Assembly: GCA_000758905.1 (NCBI GenBank)
Contig: JRNA01000014.1
Span: 62,001-126,000 of the forward strand
Reading direction: 5' to 3'
Length of the DNA: 64,000 nt
Origin: Clostridiales bacterium S5-A14a
Lineage (GTDB): Bacteria > Bacillota > Clostridia > Peptostreptococcales > Anaerovoracaceae
The notes under the pieces are model-generated. The model saw only the letters and a list, made by a program, of their open reading frames with translations. It was not told where the DNA came from and ran no database searches. A program made the position numbers and the translations under genes. Each line of letters begins with the position of its first letter. The stretch's first letter is position 1. This document shows, one piece after another, positions 1 to 8,320 of the stretch.

Positions 1-2
1 AT

Positions 3-878
3 GTCAGGACGCCGGAGAAGGTGACTGTAGACGATAAGAGCATCAGTAAGGTCAAAATGACGGTTGGTGAATTAGTTTCAGAGGAGAGGCCAACGAAGGT
101 AGTCTACGTGGGAACAAAAGATGCAAATTCCGAACCTTACACTCTTGAAAAGACGCCAGAAAATGTTAGGATCCGCGGTGCTTTGAGCAATGTAAAGAAG
201 GTTTCGCAGGTTATTGCTAAGGTGAATGTGAATCAGATTAAGGACAAGGAGACTGTTGCAGAGGCAGAACTTATTCCCGTCGATAAAAATGGCAAGAAGG
301 TTAATTGGATTCGTCTGAGTGCTAGCCAAATGCAGATTAAGGCTGTGATGACTAAGACGAAGAAGGTAGACCTTGAGGTACCACTTCAGGGTGGCAATCC
401 AAATAACATGAAGGCTGAATTCCCTAAGACTGTAACAATCAAGGGAAATGCCGATATAGTTAAGGGAATAACGAAAATTCAAACTGAGCCGGTTGATTTA
501 TCCGAGTATGACCAAAATACAACATTTGACCTTAAGCCTATTTTGCCAGAGGGCGTTCAGCTCGCGGCAGGCAGTGACATAACCGCAAGGATTACTCTAT
601 CTTCTACTGAAAACAAAAATATCAGTTTTGAGGGTAGCGATATAGATGTGATAGGGCTTGAGGATAATCTCAATGTAAGCATAACGGATAGCGTTGTCAT
701 TAGTGCTGAAGGTGCCAAGTCGCTGCTCGAGGATGTAAATAAAGATGATTTTACAGTTGCTGTAGATGTTTCCGGACTTTCCAAGGGATCTCATAGGGTT
801 GACGTAGTTGTAGGAAATAGGAAGGGCTTTAAGAAATACACTGTAAGACCTAGCAAAATTACAGTGACTATTGAATAA
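3..878 (+). CDS. cdaR: YbbR-domain protein CdaR, C-terminal part (5' end outside window)
   Basis: The reading frame is open from the first bases of the window, so the gene starts upstream; the GTG at 21 is internal. The visible ~290 residues consist of repeated beta-rich YbbR domains, with the typical entry 'RTPEKVTVDD' and later segments such as 'FPKTVTIKGN'. In Firmicutes YbbR/CdaR is a membrane-anchored extracytoplasmic protein that regulates the diadenylate cyclase CdaA; the order cdaA-cdaR-glmM is widely conserved. Here glmM follows after 79 nt, which fits that operon and implies that cdaA lies just upstream of the window. The N-terminal membrane anchor is not visible. The family call is secure; the regulatory role is from family knowledge. 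Confidence 0.88.
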   Translation, partial: VRTPEKVTVDDKSISKVKMTVGELVSEERPTKVVYVGTKDANSEPYTLEKTPENVRIRGALSNVKKVSQVIAKVNVNQIKDKETVAEAELIPVDKNGKKVNWIRLSASQMQIKAVMTKTKKVDLEVPLQGGNPNNMKAEFPKTVTIKGNADIVKGITKIQTEPVDLSEYDQNTTFDLKPILPEGVQLAAGSDITARITLSSTENKNISFEGSDIDVIGLEDNLNVSITDSVVISAEGAKSLLEDVNKDDFTVAVDVSGLSKGSHRVDVVVGNRKGFKKYTVRPSKITVTIE

Positions 879-957
879 GTCGAAATTGTAGGGTTAGTCT
901 AATTACTGGGGACTAAATATAATATATTTTGAGGTTAATTTAGCGAAGGAGTGTTAT

Positions 958-2310
958 ATGGGAAAATTCTTTGGGACTGATGGAGTTAGGGGCATTGCGA
1001 ATGTCGATCTCACTCCAACTCTCGCTTTTAAATTAGGTATGGCAGGAGCTATTGTTCTTAAAAAAAGCAGAAAACGCCCTATTTTTGTTATAGGCATGGA
1101 TACGAGAATTTCCGGAGACCTTCTTGAAAATGCACTGACAGCAGGGATTTTATCCGTGGGTGGCAATGTTATAAAGGTTGGGGTTGTTCCAACACCAGCT
1201 GTTGCATTGCTTGCACGACATTATGGGGCAGATGCTGGGATTGTAATTTCGGCCAGTCATAATCCTTTTGAATATAATGGAATCAAATTCTTCAATGGGG
1301 ATGGCTTTAAACTTGATGATTCAATCGAAGAAAAAATAGAAACCCTTGTTAATGAGGATGATATTAAAATTAAAATATCCAAGGGCGAGGACGTAGGCAA
1401 GTGTATAGATGGGAGCCAAGATGCTCTTAAGTATTACGAAGACTTTCTTGCGAGCACGATGGACAGAAGGCTTGACGGCCTAAAGGTTGTCCTGGACTGC
1501 GCTAATGGAGCGTCATATAAGGTTGCACCAGATATTTATAGAAGGCTCGGAGCAGATGTTACGGTTATAGGGGACAATCCAAATGGACTCAATATAAACG
1601 ACAAAATAGGCTCTACGCATCCTGAAAAACTTCAGCAGAAAGTTGTTGAAACTGGTGCTGATATAGGGCTTGCATTCGACGGCGATGCGGATAGACTTAT
1701 CGTTGTAGATGAAACTGGAATGGTCGTGGATGGCGACAAAATAATATGTCTATGCGCTAAGATGCTCAAAGATGAGGGCGAACTGATCGGCAATCGCGTA
1801 ACGGCAACAGTTATGAGCAATATCGGATTCCACAAATACTGTGAAAAAAATGGTATTTCTGTTGATGTGACCAAGGTAGGGGATAGATATGTTTTGGAAT
1901 CCATGCTAGAAACAGGATGCATACTCGGAGGAGAACAGTCTGGCCATATAATATTCCTTAACCGTACAACGACAGGAGATGGAGTTCTCTCTTCACTGCA
2001 ATTCCTCAAAATCCTCTTGGACTCTAAGGAACCGTTATCTAAGCTTGCTAAAGAAGTTGAACTCTTCCCACAGGTGCTTGAAAATGCTAAAGTTGCCAAT
2101 ATGAATAAGGAACTGTTTTTGAAGGATTCGGAGATTTTGACAGAGATTGCAAAAATCGAAAAAGAAGTAAGTGAAGATGGCAGACTCCTTATCAGACCTT
2201 CGGGTACAGAACCAGTTGTAAGGGTAATGATTGAGGGTAAGGACATAGCTAAGATTCACAAGATGGCCCTGGGGTTGGCTGATCTTATCACCAAGAAATA
2301 CGGTGCATAA
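958..2310 (+). CDS. glmM: Phosphoglucosamine mutase
   Basis: It interconverts glucosamine-6-phosphate and glucosamine-1-phosphate in the cytoplasmic route to UDP-GlcNAc. The 450-residue length is normal. The active-site phosphoserine is S100 in 'SASHNPFEYNG', the metal-binding loop is 'DGDADR' at 241-246, and the phosphate-binding loop 'RPSGTEP' is at about 413-419. The ATG follows a clear 'GAAGGAG' ribosome site. It lies in the cdaR-glmM-glmS cluster, so mutase and amidotransferase are made together. In other Firmicutes GlmM can bind and inhibit CdaA, linking wall precursor supply to c-di-AMP; that is family knowledge, not visible here. Confidence 0.97.
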   Translation: MGKFFGTDGVRGIANVDLTPTLAFKLGMAGAIVLKKSRKRPIFVIGMDTRISGDLLENALTAGILSVGGNVIKVGVVPTPAVALLARHYGADAGIVISASHNPFEYNGIKFFNGDGFKLDDSIEEKIETLVNEDDIKIKISKGEDVGKCIDGSQDALKYYEDFLASTMDRRLDGLKVVLDCANGASYKVAPDIYRRLGADVTVIGDNPNGLNINDKIGSTHPEKLQQKVVETGADIGLAFDGDADRLIVVDETGMVVDGDKIICLCAKMLKDEGELIGNRVTATVMSNIGFHKYCEKNGISVDVTKVGDRYVLESMLETGCILGGEQSGHIIFLNRTTTGDGVLSSLQFLKILLDSKEPLSKLAKEVELFPQVLENAKVANMNKELFLKDSEILTEIAKIEKEVSEDGRLLIRPSGTEPVVRVMIEGKDIAKIHKMALGLADLITKKYGA

Positions 2311-2368
2311 TTAAAAATATACTGTATAATCGTATAAATGAATAAATTTCAGAAATACGGTGCATAAT
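2294..2368 (+). repeat. 18-bp direct repeat copying the glmM tail
   Basis: The last 17 bases of glmM plus one base (2294-2311, 'AGAAATACGGTGCATAAT') recur exactly at 2351-2368 in the intergenic region, 57 bp downstream. The second copy encodes nothing useful and lies just before the glmS ribosome site. It looks like a local slippage or recombination duplication. Confidence 0.85.
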
Positions 2369-2404
2369 ATTATAAAATAAAGCAAATTAAATTAGGAGAT
2401 ATTT

Positions 2405-4264
2405 ATGTGTGGCATAGTTGGATATATAGGTAAAGGTTGTGCGAAGGATGTGGTCCTGGATGGACTTGGAAAACTGGAATACAGAGGTTATGACTCCGCC
2501 GGCATTGCTCTTCTTGACAAAGGAAGACTTGCAGTGGAAAAGATTGCCGAAATTCAAGACGAAAGTAACAAATCCAAAATCTCGAAACTGCAGGACCTTT
2601 TAAAGGAAAAGTATTCGGACGCTAATGTAGCGATAGGTCATACGAGATGGGCGACTCACGGAACACCATCCGTTTTGAATGCTCATCCACACGTTAGCAA
2701 TGATGGAATGATCGCAGTAGTGCACAATGGAATAGTTGAAAATTACAGTGAACTTAAGGAGATGCTACTTAAAAAGCACAACATTAGGTGCAAGTCAGAA
2801 ACTGATTCCGAAGTGATCGCCCAGCTTCTATCAGTGTTTTGTGCTGATGGACTTGATCTTGTCGATGCGATGCTAAAGGCTACAGGTATGATGAAGGGTG
2901 CCTATGCAATTGGTGCAATTTATAAGAATGACGAGAACAAAATAGTTGGCTACCGTAAGGATGCTCCTCTTATAGCTTGTCACACGGATGAGGGAACCTT
3001 CATTGCCTCGGATATGACGGCCCTTCTGAAACATTCAAAGGATGTGTATTTCCTTGATGACGATGAGCTCGTTGTTTGCAAGGCTGACTCAATGCAGATT
3101 TTAAATCGCAACAAGGAAGTAGTAGAAAAGGAAATTTTCCACATCGATTGGAATATAGAAACGGCAGAAAAAGGCGGCTATGATCATTTTATGCTGAAAG
3201 AAATCCACGATCAGCCTGATGTATTAGAGGATACACTTTCAAGAAGATTGGACAGTAATGGTAGAATCAATCTTGATGGCATCAGTTTGACTCTCGATGA
3301 TTTGAATAAAATTAAAAAAATATACATAGTTGCGTGCGGTACTGCATATCATGCTGGCCTTGTCGGCAAGACTCTCATAGAAAAGTGGGCGAAGATTCCA
3401 GTTGAGGTAGATGTTGCATCTGAATTCAGGTATAGGGATCCACTTGTTGATGAAAACACGCTATTCATTGCAGTAACTCAGTCTGGGGAAACTCTCGATA
3501 CACTGATGGCTCTTAGAGAGGCTAAGAAGAAGGGTGCAAGGGTTCTCTCAATTGTCAATGTGGTCGGAAGCAGTATTGCTAGAGAATCCGACGATGTATT
3601 TTATACTTGGGCTGGTCCTGAGATTGCGGTTGCCTCGACAAAGGGATATACCACGCAGTTAATGTGTCTATATCTGATTGCACTATATATGGGAAGACTG
3701 AAGGAAACTATTTCAGCTGAGACTGAGAAGAAGGTTTTGGAGGAACTTAAATCAGTGCCTTCTAAGGTTTCAGGTCTCCTGAAAAATGAAGGCAAAATCG
3801 AAGAACTGGCTAAGAAGATATATGAGAAGCGGAGCATTTTTTACATAGGCAGGGGACTCGACGCAAATGTTGCGCTTGAAGGATCGTTGAAACTCAAGGA
3901 AATTTCGTATATCAACTCTTTTGCAATCGCTGCTGGAGAACTTAAGCACGGCACTATTGCACTTATGGATGAGGATACCATTGTATTTGCCCTTGCAACG
4001 CAGGACGAACTCGCTGAAAAGATGCTTTCTAATATAGTTGAGGTTTCGGCTAGAGATGCATATGTAGTGTCTATAACAAAAGAGAAAAATGACTTTTTCA
4101 AGGATGCATCTGAGATGGTATTATTCATACCAGAGTGCATTGACGAAGTTACACCGCTTCTCTCGATTGTGCTGCTTCAGTTAATTGCATATTTTGTTGC
4201 TAAGGAAAGAGGCGAGAATATAGATATGCCTAGAAACCTAGCGAAGAGTGTAACAGTAGAGTAG
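2405..4264 (+). CDS. glmS: Glutamine--fructose-6-phosphate aminotransferase (isomerizing)
   Basis: It makes glucosamine-6-phosphate from fructose-6-phosphate and glutamine, the committed step to UDP-GlcNAc. The start 'MCGIVGYIGKG' places the catalytic N-terminal cysteine (Cys2 before Met removal) at the front of a class II glutaminase domain (about 1-240). Two SIS sugar-isomerase domains follow, with 'SQSGETLDTL' in the first, and the C-terminus 'MPRNLAKSVTVE' is characteristic. Length (619) is slightly above the usual ~605. The ATG follows 'TTAGGAGAT'. Only 94 nt separate it from glmM, too short for the glmS ribozyme found upstream of many Firmicutes glmS genes, and no ribozyme-like core was seen, so feedback must act otherwise. 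Confidence 0.97.
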   Translation: MCGIVGYIGKGCAKDVVLDGLGKLEYRGYDSAGIALLDKGRLAVEKIAEIQDESNKSKISKLQDLLKEKYSDANVAIGHTRWATHGTPSVLNAHPHVSNDGMIAVVHNGIVENYSELKEMLLKKHNIRCKSETDSEVIAQLLSVFCADGLDLVDAMLKATGMMKGAYAIGAIYKNDENKIVGYRKDAPLIACHTDEGTFIASDMTALLKHSKDVYFLDDDELVVCKADSMQILNRNKEVVEKEIFHIDWNIETAEKGGYDHFMLKEIHDQPDVLEDTLSRRLDSNGRINLDGISLTLDDLNKIKKIYIVACGTAYHAGLVGKTLIEKWAKIPVEVDVASEFRYRDPLVDENTLFIAVTQSGETLDTLMALREAKKKGARVLSIVNVVGSSIARESDDVFYTWAGPEIAVASTKGYTTQLMCLYLIALYMGRLKETISAETEKKVLEELKSVPSKVSGLLKNEGKIEELAKKIYEKRSIFYIGRGLDANVALEGSLKLKEISYINSFAIAAGELKHGTIALMDEDTIVFALATQDELAEKMLSNIVEVSARDAYVVSITKEKNDFFKDASEMVLFIPECIDEVTPLLSIVLLQLIAYFVAKERGENIDMPRNLAKSVTVE

Positions 4265-4404
4265 TGTAGCTTGGAAAAGGTGCGCATCTGAGCATGAGCA
4301 TATGTGCATAAGCATGTGTGCATATATAGGCGAATATGCGGGCTTCAGTGTTGCTACTTAGCCTGATGAATTTTACAGGATCATATAAGAAAGTGAAGAA
4401 AGTA

Positions 4405-5655
4405 ATGTCAAAATACGATATTAAAGATATAAACTTGGCGCCTTCGGGTCATATGAAGATAAGATGGGTTCGGGAGAATATGCCCATTCTGCGTGAACTA
4501 GAGGAAAAGTTTAAGAACGAGAGGCCTTTTGAAGGCATAAAAATTTGCCTTTCGGTTCATCTTGAGGCGAAAACTGCATACTTATGCAAGGTGCTTGCAG
4601 CCGGAGGTGCGGATATGAGCATTACCGGCTCAAATGTTTTGTCGACCCAGGATGATGTCGTTGCAGCCCTTGCCGATTCTGGGCTTAAGGTGTATGCCGT
4701 TCACGGTGAGAGCCAGGAAGAATATGCAAGACATATTGAGATGTGTCTTGAACACAAGCCCAATATAATCATCGATGACGGCTGTGACCTTGTGAGTTGT
4801 CTTCATAAGAAGAGACCAGACCTTGCGTCGGAAGTTTGGGGAGGCTGTGAGGAAACTACGACTGGTGTGATAAGGCTTAAGTCAATGGCTAACCAAGGCG
4901 TTCTCAAATTCCCTATGGTGGCAGTCAACGACGCTGATTGCAAGCATCTATTCGACAATAGATATGGAACAGGACAGTCCACATGGGAGTCCATAATGCA
5001 CAATACAAATCTCATTGTTGCAGGCAAGACTGTCGTGGTTGTTGGATACGGATGGTGCTCCAAGGGTATTGCAATGAGGGCGTCAGCGATGGGTGCACAG
5101 GTCATTGTTACCGAAATCAATCCTGTTAAGGCGATGGAAGCCAAGATGGATGGATATAGTGTAATGCCTATGAGAGAAGCTGCTTTGCTAGGCGACTTTT
5201 TTGTGACTGCAACTGGCTGCAACAAAACAATTACGCTCGAGCATATGTTGACCATGAAGGACGGTGCGATACTTGCAAATGCCGGTCACTTCGATACTGA
5301 AATCGACATGGCTGAACTGAAGGAGAGAGCGACATCAATTAGAGAGTCAAGGGAAAATATTACGGCATTCGTTCTTGAAAATGGAAAGACAGTCCACGTA
5401 TTGGCAGAGGGAAGACTTGTAAATATCGCGGCATCGAACGGACATCCAGCTGAAATTATGGATTTGAGTTTTGCAGTTCAAGCAATTTCAGCAATGTATA
5501 TTAAGGATAATTATAAAAATCTTCCTAATGATGTGGTTGATGTGAGTGATAAGATTGACGATCAGATAGCTCGCATGAAGCTTGCGTCATGGGGAATTGA
5601 GATCGATACGCTTACACCTGAGCAGGAAGAATATCTGAAGTCTTGGGATGTGTAA
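4405..5655 (+). CDS. ahcY: Adenosylhomocysteinase-family protein
   Basis: The family hydrolyses S-adenosylhomocysteine to adenosine and homocysteine using tightly bound NAD. The 416-residue form begins at ATG 4405 ('MSKYDIKDINLAPSGH'), where family similarity begins; an in-frame ATG at 4336 would add 23 unrelated residues. Visible landmarks are the 'ITGSNVLSTQDDVVAAL' substrate region, the NAD-binding 'VVVGYGWCSKGIAMRA', and a C-terminal 'LASWGIEIDTLTPEQEEY'. It resembles the compact bacterial/archaeal form more than the ~470-residue eukaryotic form. Many Firmicutes use Pfs/LuxS for this step, so the gene is mildly notable. It sits 140 nt after glmS, with purine-rich 'GTGAAGAAAG' before the start. 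Confidence 0.88.
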   Translation: MSKYDIKDINLAPSGHMKIRWVRENMPILRELEEKFKNERPFEGIKICLSVHLEAKTAYLCKVLAAGGADMSITGSNVLSTQDDVVAALADSGLKVYAVHGESQEEYARHIEMCLEHKPNIIIDDGCDLVSCLHKKRPDLASEVWGGCEETTTGVIRLKSMANQGVLKFPMVAVNDADCKHLFDNRYGTGQSTWESIMHNTNLIVAGKTVVVVGYGWCSKGIAMRASAMGAQVIVTEINPVKAMEAKMDGYSVMPMREAALLGDFFVTATGCNKTITLEHMLTMKDGAILANAGHFDTEIDMAELKERATSIRESRENITAFVLENGKTVHVLAEGRLVNIAASNGHPAEIMDLSFAVQAISAMYIKDNYKNLPNDVVDVSDKIDDQIARMKLASWGIEIDTLTPEQEEYLKSWDV

Positions 5656-5746
5656 GTAATATTCAAGTGATTAGTATTGTCGAATAAATTGAGTTAGAAA
5701 TTAACTTTTTATAGTTCTAGTTTAGATTCAAGAGGGAGGTTTGAAA

Positions 5747-6346
5747 ATGGACAAGAATAAAGTTGACTTTGAAAATATTAAGGAAACAGCAGTGAAGGCT
5801 GTTACGGAACTTATAGAGGTTGCCCACCTCAAAAAGGGCGATATACTTGTTGTAGGTTGCTCCTCCAGTGAAATCAAGGGCGAACGAATTGGAAAGGGCT
5901 CTGATATGAATGCTGCAGAAGCAGTGTATCAGGGAATTAAACCTATTTTAGATGAAAAAGGAATCTTCCTTGCCGCACAAGGATGCGAACATATAAATCG
6001 AGCAATTATCACGGAGAGAGCAGCTCTTGGACCACTTGATGAGGTGGTAAACGTAGTGCCTCAGCTTCATGCTGGTGGTTCTTTCACCGTTACGGTTTAC
6101 AACAATGCTAAAGATCCCGTAGCTCTTGAGAGAATACAGGCAGATGCTGGAATGGATATTGGAGATACTTTAATTGGTATGCATCTAAAACCAGTTGCTG
6201 TGCCTGTTAGATTATCGATGAAGGAAATAGGTTGCGCTCATTTAACATGTGCTAGGACAAGGCCAAAGTTCATCGGAGGAGAGAGAGCAAAATATGATAT
6301 GGTGCTTGCTGGTAAAGTAAGTGCTGAGGAGCAGAAAAATGTATAA
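5747..6346 (+). CDS. UPF0340 (TIGR01440) family protein
   Basis: A 199-residue cytoplasmic protein of the YwlG/UPF0340 family, recognised from 'LVVGCSSSEIKGERIGKGS', 'LAAQGCEHINRA' and 'AHLTCARTRPKFIGG'. The biochemical function of the family is not known to me. The start is ATG 5747, seven bases after 'GGGAGG' (5734-5739); a TTG at 5741 abuts the ribosome site and is unlikely. Its last eight bases overlap the DJ-1 gene, so the two are translationally coupled. Conserved cysteines ('GCSSSE', 'QGCEH', 'LTCAR') suggest a thiol or metal function, but that is inference. Confidence 0.85.
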   Translation: MDKNKVDFENIKETAVKAVTELIEVAHLKKGDILVVGCSSSEIKGERIGKGSDMNAAEAVYQGIKPILDEKGIFLAAQGCEHINRAIITERAALGPLDEVVNVVPQLHAGGSFTVTVYNNAKDPVALERIQADAGMDIGDTLIGMHLKPVAVPVRLSMKEIGCAHLTCARTRPKFIGGERAKYDMVLAGKVSAEEQKNV

Positions 6347-6905
6347 GACTATTTTCATCCTCATTGCGGAAGGCTTTGAGGAAGTAGAGGCTCTTACACC
6401 TCTTGATCTCCTTAGAAGGGTCGGGATAAACGCTGTCCTGGTGTCTTGCTCAGATAGGCTGGCTGTAAGGGGTGCACATGGTGTTAAGGTCGTATGTGAT
6501 ACTTTGATTGATAATCTCGAAGATGAGAATGTTGAGGACGCCTTTGGTGTTATTTTGCCTGGAGGTCTTCCAGGAGCTGAGAATCTAAGGGATTCAGAAG
6601 GCGTAAAATATATTTTGAGGGATATGATGGCTGCCCGCAAAATGGTTGCAGCAATATGTGCCGCTCCGATTGCATTGAAGTCAGCTGATGTGATTGAAGG
6701 CAAAAGAATTACGTCATATCCTGGATTTGAAGACCAGTTTAAAGGCGCAAGATACATGGATGAGAATGTCGTAATCGACGGCAATTTAATTACCTCAAGG
6801 GGTCCAGCACTCGCAATGGACTTTTCACTTGCGATAGTGGAGCATCTATGTGGAACTGAAAAGAGGCATAGCCTTGCGCAAGAACTGCTTTGCAATTTGA
6901 AGTGA
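6339..6905 (+). CDS. DJ-1/PfpI family protein
   Basis: A 188-residue DJ-1/ThiJ/PfpI-superfamily protein. The nucleophile elbow cysteine C107 lies in 'VAAICAAPIAL' and the partner glutamate E15 in 'AEGFEEVEAL', the usual DJ-1 pair. The length and 'SYPGFEDQFKGA' segment place it with the YajL/DJ-1_rel branch, whose members protect against or repair carbonyl and oxidative damage; the precise substrate is debated. The start is ATG 6339 after 'GAGGAG' (6326-6331), overlapping the end of the UPF0340 gene. A strong terminator follows at 6961, closing this operon. Confidence 0.9.
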   Translation: MYKTIFILIAEGFEEVEALTPLDLLRRVGINAVLVSCSDRLAVRGAHGVKVVCDTLIDNLEDENVEDAFGVILPGGLPGAENLRDSEGVKYILRDMMAARKMVAAICAAPIALKSADVIEGKRITSYPGFEDQFKGARYMDENVVIDGNLITSRGPALAMDFSLAIVEHLCGTEKRHSLAQELLCNLK

Positions 6906-6960
6906 TGAAGATAAATTATATTATTCAGGTTAAAATCGAGCAATATCAATGATTATATGA

Positions 6961-6992
6961 AAAACGCGTTATTTTAAATAACGCGTTTTTTG
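6961..6992. terminator. Bidirectional rho-independent terminator
   Basis: Perfect 14-bp arms (6961-6974 and 6976-6989) with sequence AAAACGCGTTATTT and its complement, flanked by A and T runs. It lies between converging genes, the DJ-1 gene (+) and the GlsB-type gene (-), and can serve both. Confidence 0.9.
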
Positions 6993-7032
6993 AACTCAAA
7001 CAATCTTTTTAATGATTTTTACTCAAGATTGA

Positions 7033-7287
7033 TTATTTCTTCTTAATAAACTTAAGTATGGCAAGAAGAATAACCGATCCGAGCACTGCTACACAAATTG
7101 AGCCAATATTGATGCCAGTCATATCACCGTTTCCACCAATTGCATTCATAACAAATCCACCTATGAACGCGCCGATGATGCCGACGATGATGTTAGCGAA
7201 AAGGCCCATCTGCTCATTCTTACCCATTATCATACTTGCTATCCAACCTGCAAGACCACCTACAATTAACCATGCAATAATTCCCAT
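7033..7287 (-). CDS. GlsB/YeaQ/YmgE family membrane protein
   Basis: An 84-residue, glycine-rich integral membrane protein with three predicted helices (about 2-20, 28-48, 58-80) and the family pattern 'GGLAGWIASMIMG' and 'IVGIIGAFIGGFV'. The family was once called transglycosylase-associated and is linked to stress responses, but no enzymatic activity is established. A ribosome site 'AAGGAGATT' precedes the ATG. It is a single-gene unit between two convergent or tandem minus-strand genes. Confidence 0.92.
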   Translation of the reverse strand: MGIIAWLIVGGLAGWIASMIMGKNEQMGLFANIIVGIIGAFIGGFVMNAIGGNGDMTGINIGSICVAVLGSVILLAILKFIKKK

Positions 7288-7457
7288 AATAATCTCCTTT
7301 TCTTCAATTCAACTACCTAAAATACAGGTCATAAAAATTTAAAATACGTAAATCGTGTATTATTTATATCACTATCATGTGAAATTTAAACATTTTCTTG
7401 AAACATAATCCAAATTTTAGATACCAACCCCTATCACAACTCTACAAACTGCTGAAA

Positions 7458-8180
7458 TTAACTGAAGAAACGCATAACTCCTTTTACAATTCCGAGAATT
7501 TTAACATCTTTCACTATGATAGGCGACATGTTATCATTCTCCGGCTGAAGTCTAAAATGACCATCTTCACGATAGAAGGTTTTGACGGTAGCTTCACTCT
7601 CAAAGCCATCGATCATTGCAACAACAATTTCTCCGTTATATGCGGTATCAGCCTTCTTAACAAGAATTAAATCTCCGTCCATGATGCCGACATTTATCAT
7701 CGATTCACCGCGCACCTTTAGCATAAAGTTGTCGCCGCGTACAAATCTTGAAGGAATTGGTATGCTGTCCTCGAAATTTTCTTCCGCCAAAATAGGAGTT
7801 CCCGCTGCAATATGTCCAACAACTGGAACATCGATGATGTCTTCACGGTATTCATCTTGCATATTTACCGCAAAACTAGCGCCAGATGAGGTGAGCTCAT
7901 TATTGGAAGTGCCAGATGAATTTCTAGAATCAGCTGATGCAGCGAAATCAGACTGATGTTCTCCGACTAAGGTTAACGCCCTCGGTTTGGATGGGTCCTT
8001 CTTCAAAATACCCCTCTCAATCAAATTCGCAATATCTTTGTGAATTGTCGATGTAGATTTGACACCAAGCGCCTCGCAAATTTCACGCACTGTTGGCGGA
8101 TAACCCTTCTTCTTAATTTCTTCTTTAATATATTCTAAAACTCGATTTTCTCTAATTTCGCTTTTGGTCATCTTACTCAT
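7458..8180 (-). CDS. lexA: SOS repressor LexA
   Basis: LexA represses SOS genes and self-cleaves when RecA filaments form. The N-terminal winged helix-turn-helix (about 10-70) includes 'PPTVREICEALGVKSTSTIH'. The C-terminal peptidase has the cleavage site A126-G127 in 'VGHIAAGTP', nucleophile S160 in 'VRGESM', and general base K200 in 'EATVKTF'. At 240 residues it is longer than typical (~205) because of a polar, Ser/Asn-rich linker at about 75-108. The ATG follows 'CCGGAGG'. Two LexA-box matches overlap its own promoter, so autoregulation is likely. Confidence 0.97.
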   Translation of the reverse strand: MSKMTKSEIRENRVLEYIKEEIKKKGYPPTVREICEALGVKSTSTIHKDIANLIERGILKKDPSKPRALTLVGEHQSDFAASADSRNSSGTSNNELTSSGASFAVNMQDEYREDIIDVPVVGHIAAGTPILAEENFEDSIPIPSRFVRGDNFMLKVRGESMINVGIMDGDLILVKKADTAYNGEIVVAMIDGFESEATVKTFYREDGHFRLQPENDNMSPIIVKDVKILGIVKGVMRFFS

Positions 8181-8214
8181 AAAAACCTCCGGAATCAGTT
8201 TATATAATAATAAA

Positions 8215-8243
8215 ATTATAACATACGTTCACCATTTTGTAAA
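8215..8243 (-). promoter_or_regulatory. lexA promoter
   Basis: Read on the minus strand: -35 TTTACA (8243-8238), 17-bp spacer, -10 TATAAT (8220-8215). It lies 35 bp upstream of the lexA start, and both elements are overlapped by LexA-box matches. Confidence 0.75.
8218..8231. promoter_or_regulatory. Putative LexA box 2 (weaker)
   Basis: On the minus strand this reads TGAACGTATGTTAT, matching 11 of 14 positions of the Bacillus-type consensus CGAACRNRYGTTYG. It covers the lexA -10 element and lies exactly 22 bp from box 1. Confidence 0.5.
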
Positions 8244-8253
8244 CGTTTGTTCG
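8240..8253. promoter_or_regulatory. Putative LexA box 1
   Basis: On the minus strand this reads CGAACAAACGTTTA, 13 of 14 matches to CGAACRNRYGTTYG. It overlaps the lexA -35 and ends 4 bp before the divergent yibE -35, so it could control both directions. Confidence 0.75.
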
Positions 8254-8257
8254 AAAA

Positions 8258-8286
8258 TTGAAAAGCTTATTTTGTTTTGCTATAAT
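8258..8286 (+). promoter_or_regulatory. yibE-yibF promoter
   Basis: TTGAAA (8258-8263), 17-bp spacer, TATAAT (8281-8286): a near-consensus housekeeping promoter 35 bp before the yibE start. Confidence 0.75.
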
Positions 8287-8320
8287 TTAATCAACAAACA
8301 TCATTACGAGGTTAACTTAT

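Noticed and set aside
1632-2246. 204-codon ORF on the minus strand inside glmM
   Set aside because: Antisense shadow of a gene with clear family motifs; the sequence is serine-rich, typical of reversed coding DNA, and no ribosome site was seen.
6242-6949. 235-codon minus-strand ORF over the DJ-1 gene
   Set aside because: It overlaps a well-supported gene and a terminator, and its translation resembles no known protein.
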